From an uncultured Coprococcus sp. (GTDB taxonomy: Bacteria > Bacillota > Clostridia > Lachnospirales > Lachnospiraceae): a stretch of 5,844 bases of DNA. The notes beneath the pieces were generated by a model that did not search any database, was not told the DNA's origin, and saw only the letters and a program-made list of their open reading frames with translations. Positions 5,794 through 5,844 of this stretch are shown one piece after another. Both the position numbers and the translations under genes were made by a program. The DNA lies in contig USSH01000172.1 of the NCBI GenBank assembly GCA_900557435.1, positions 1-5,844 on the forward strand. The letters run 5' to 3'. The first letter of the stretch is position 1. Each line of letters begins with the position of its first letter.

Positions 5794-5844
5794 AAAAAAC
5801 CCCACACCGTACGAAATATCTCTAAGATATATCATAACAGTGTG
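5794..5844 (-). terminator. Intrinsic terminator of a minus-strand gene beyond the right edge
   Basis: On the minus strand a long stem begins at the window edge. CACAC and the bases after it (5844 downward) pair with ACGGTGTG (5810-5803), and ATATC (5830-5826) pairs with GATAT (5820-5816) around a 5-base loop, with a few wobbles and one bulge between. GGG and six T residues follow (5799-5794). This indicates that a minus-strand transcription unit, not seen here, ends just before the membrane-protein gene. The bases between this and the direct repeat (5700-5793) hold no gene I can support. Confidence 0.7.

Overview
The window looks like a stretch of a Clostridia chromosome, most likely a gut-type Lachnospiraceae relative. 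Three things suggest this: strong AGGAGG-type ribosome binding sites, a moderately AT-rich composition, and a secreted protein built from CAP, Ig-like and C-x-H/CxxC modules that is typical of that group. The family assignment is inference from protein style; no rRNA or other marker is present.

Positions 1 to about 3600 hold a plus-strand thiamine (thiazole branch) operon. It opens with the 3' half of a TPP riboswitch cut by the left edge (1-50). A structured leader follows, then a long intrinsic terminator (184-265) that should be the expression platform. Next come thiS (sulfur carrier), thiG (thiazole synthase), thiH (tyrosine lyase supplying dehydroglycine) and, after a 112-nt gap with a possible promoter, thiE (thiamine phosphate synthase). 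ThiS, ThiG and ThiH together make the thiazole phosphate; ThiE couples it to the pyrimidine unit. No thiF (ThiS adenylyltransferase), thiC or thiD lies in the window. A strong bidirectional terminator (3562-3597) ends the operon.

Positions 3600 to 5844 are transcribed from the minus strand, convergent with the thi operon. From right to left they hold: a terminator for a gene beyond the right edge (5794-5844), an 8-bp direct repeat spaced two helical turns apart (possible operator), a promoter, a small two-helix membrane protein of unknown function (5079-5591), an internal promoter, and a 432-residue secreted CAP-domain protein (3720-5018). A 12-bp tandem repeat lies in the 3' untranslated region of the CAP gene.

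I do not see a new multi-gene system here. The points most worth a second look are the extra alanine after the Gly-Gly tail of ThiS together with the absence of a neighbouring thiF, the 75-residue polar extension on ThiH, the long riboswitch-controlled terminator with a possible competing pairing, and the paired direct repeats upstream of the membrane-protein gene.
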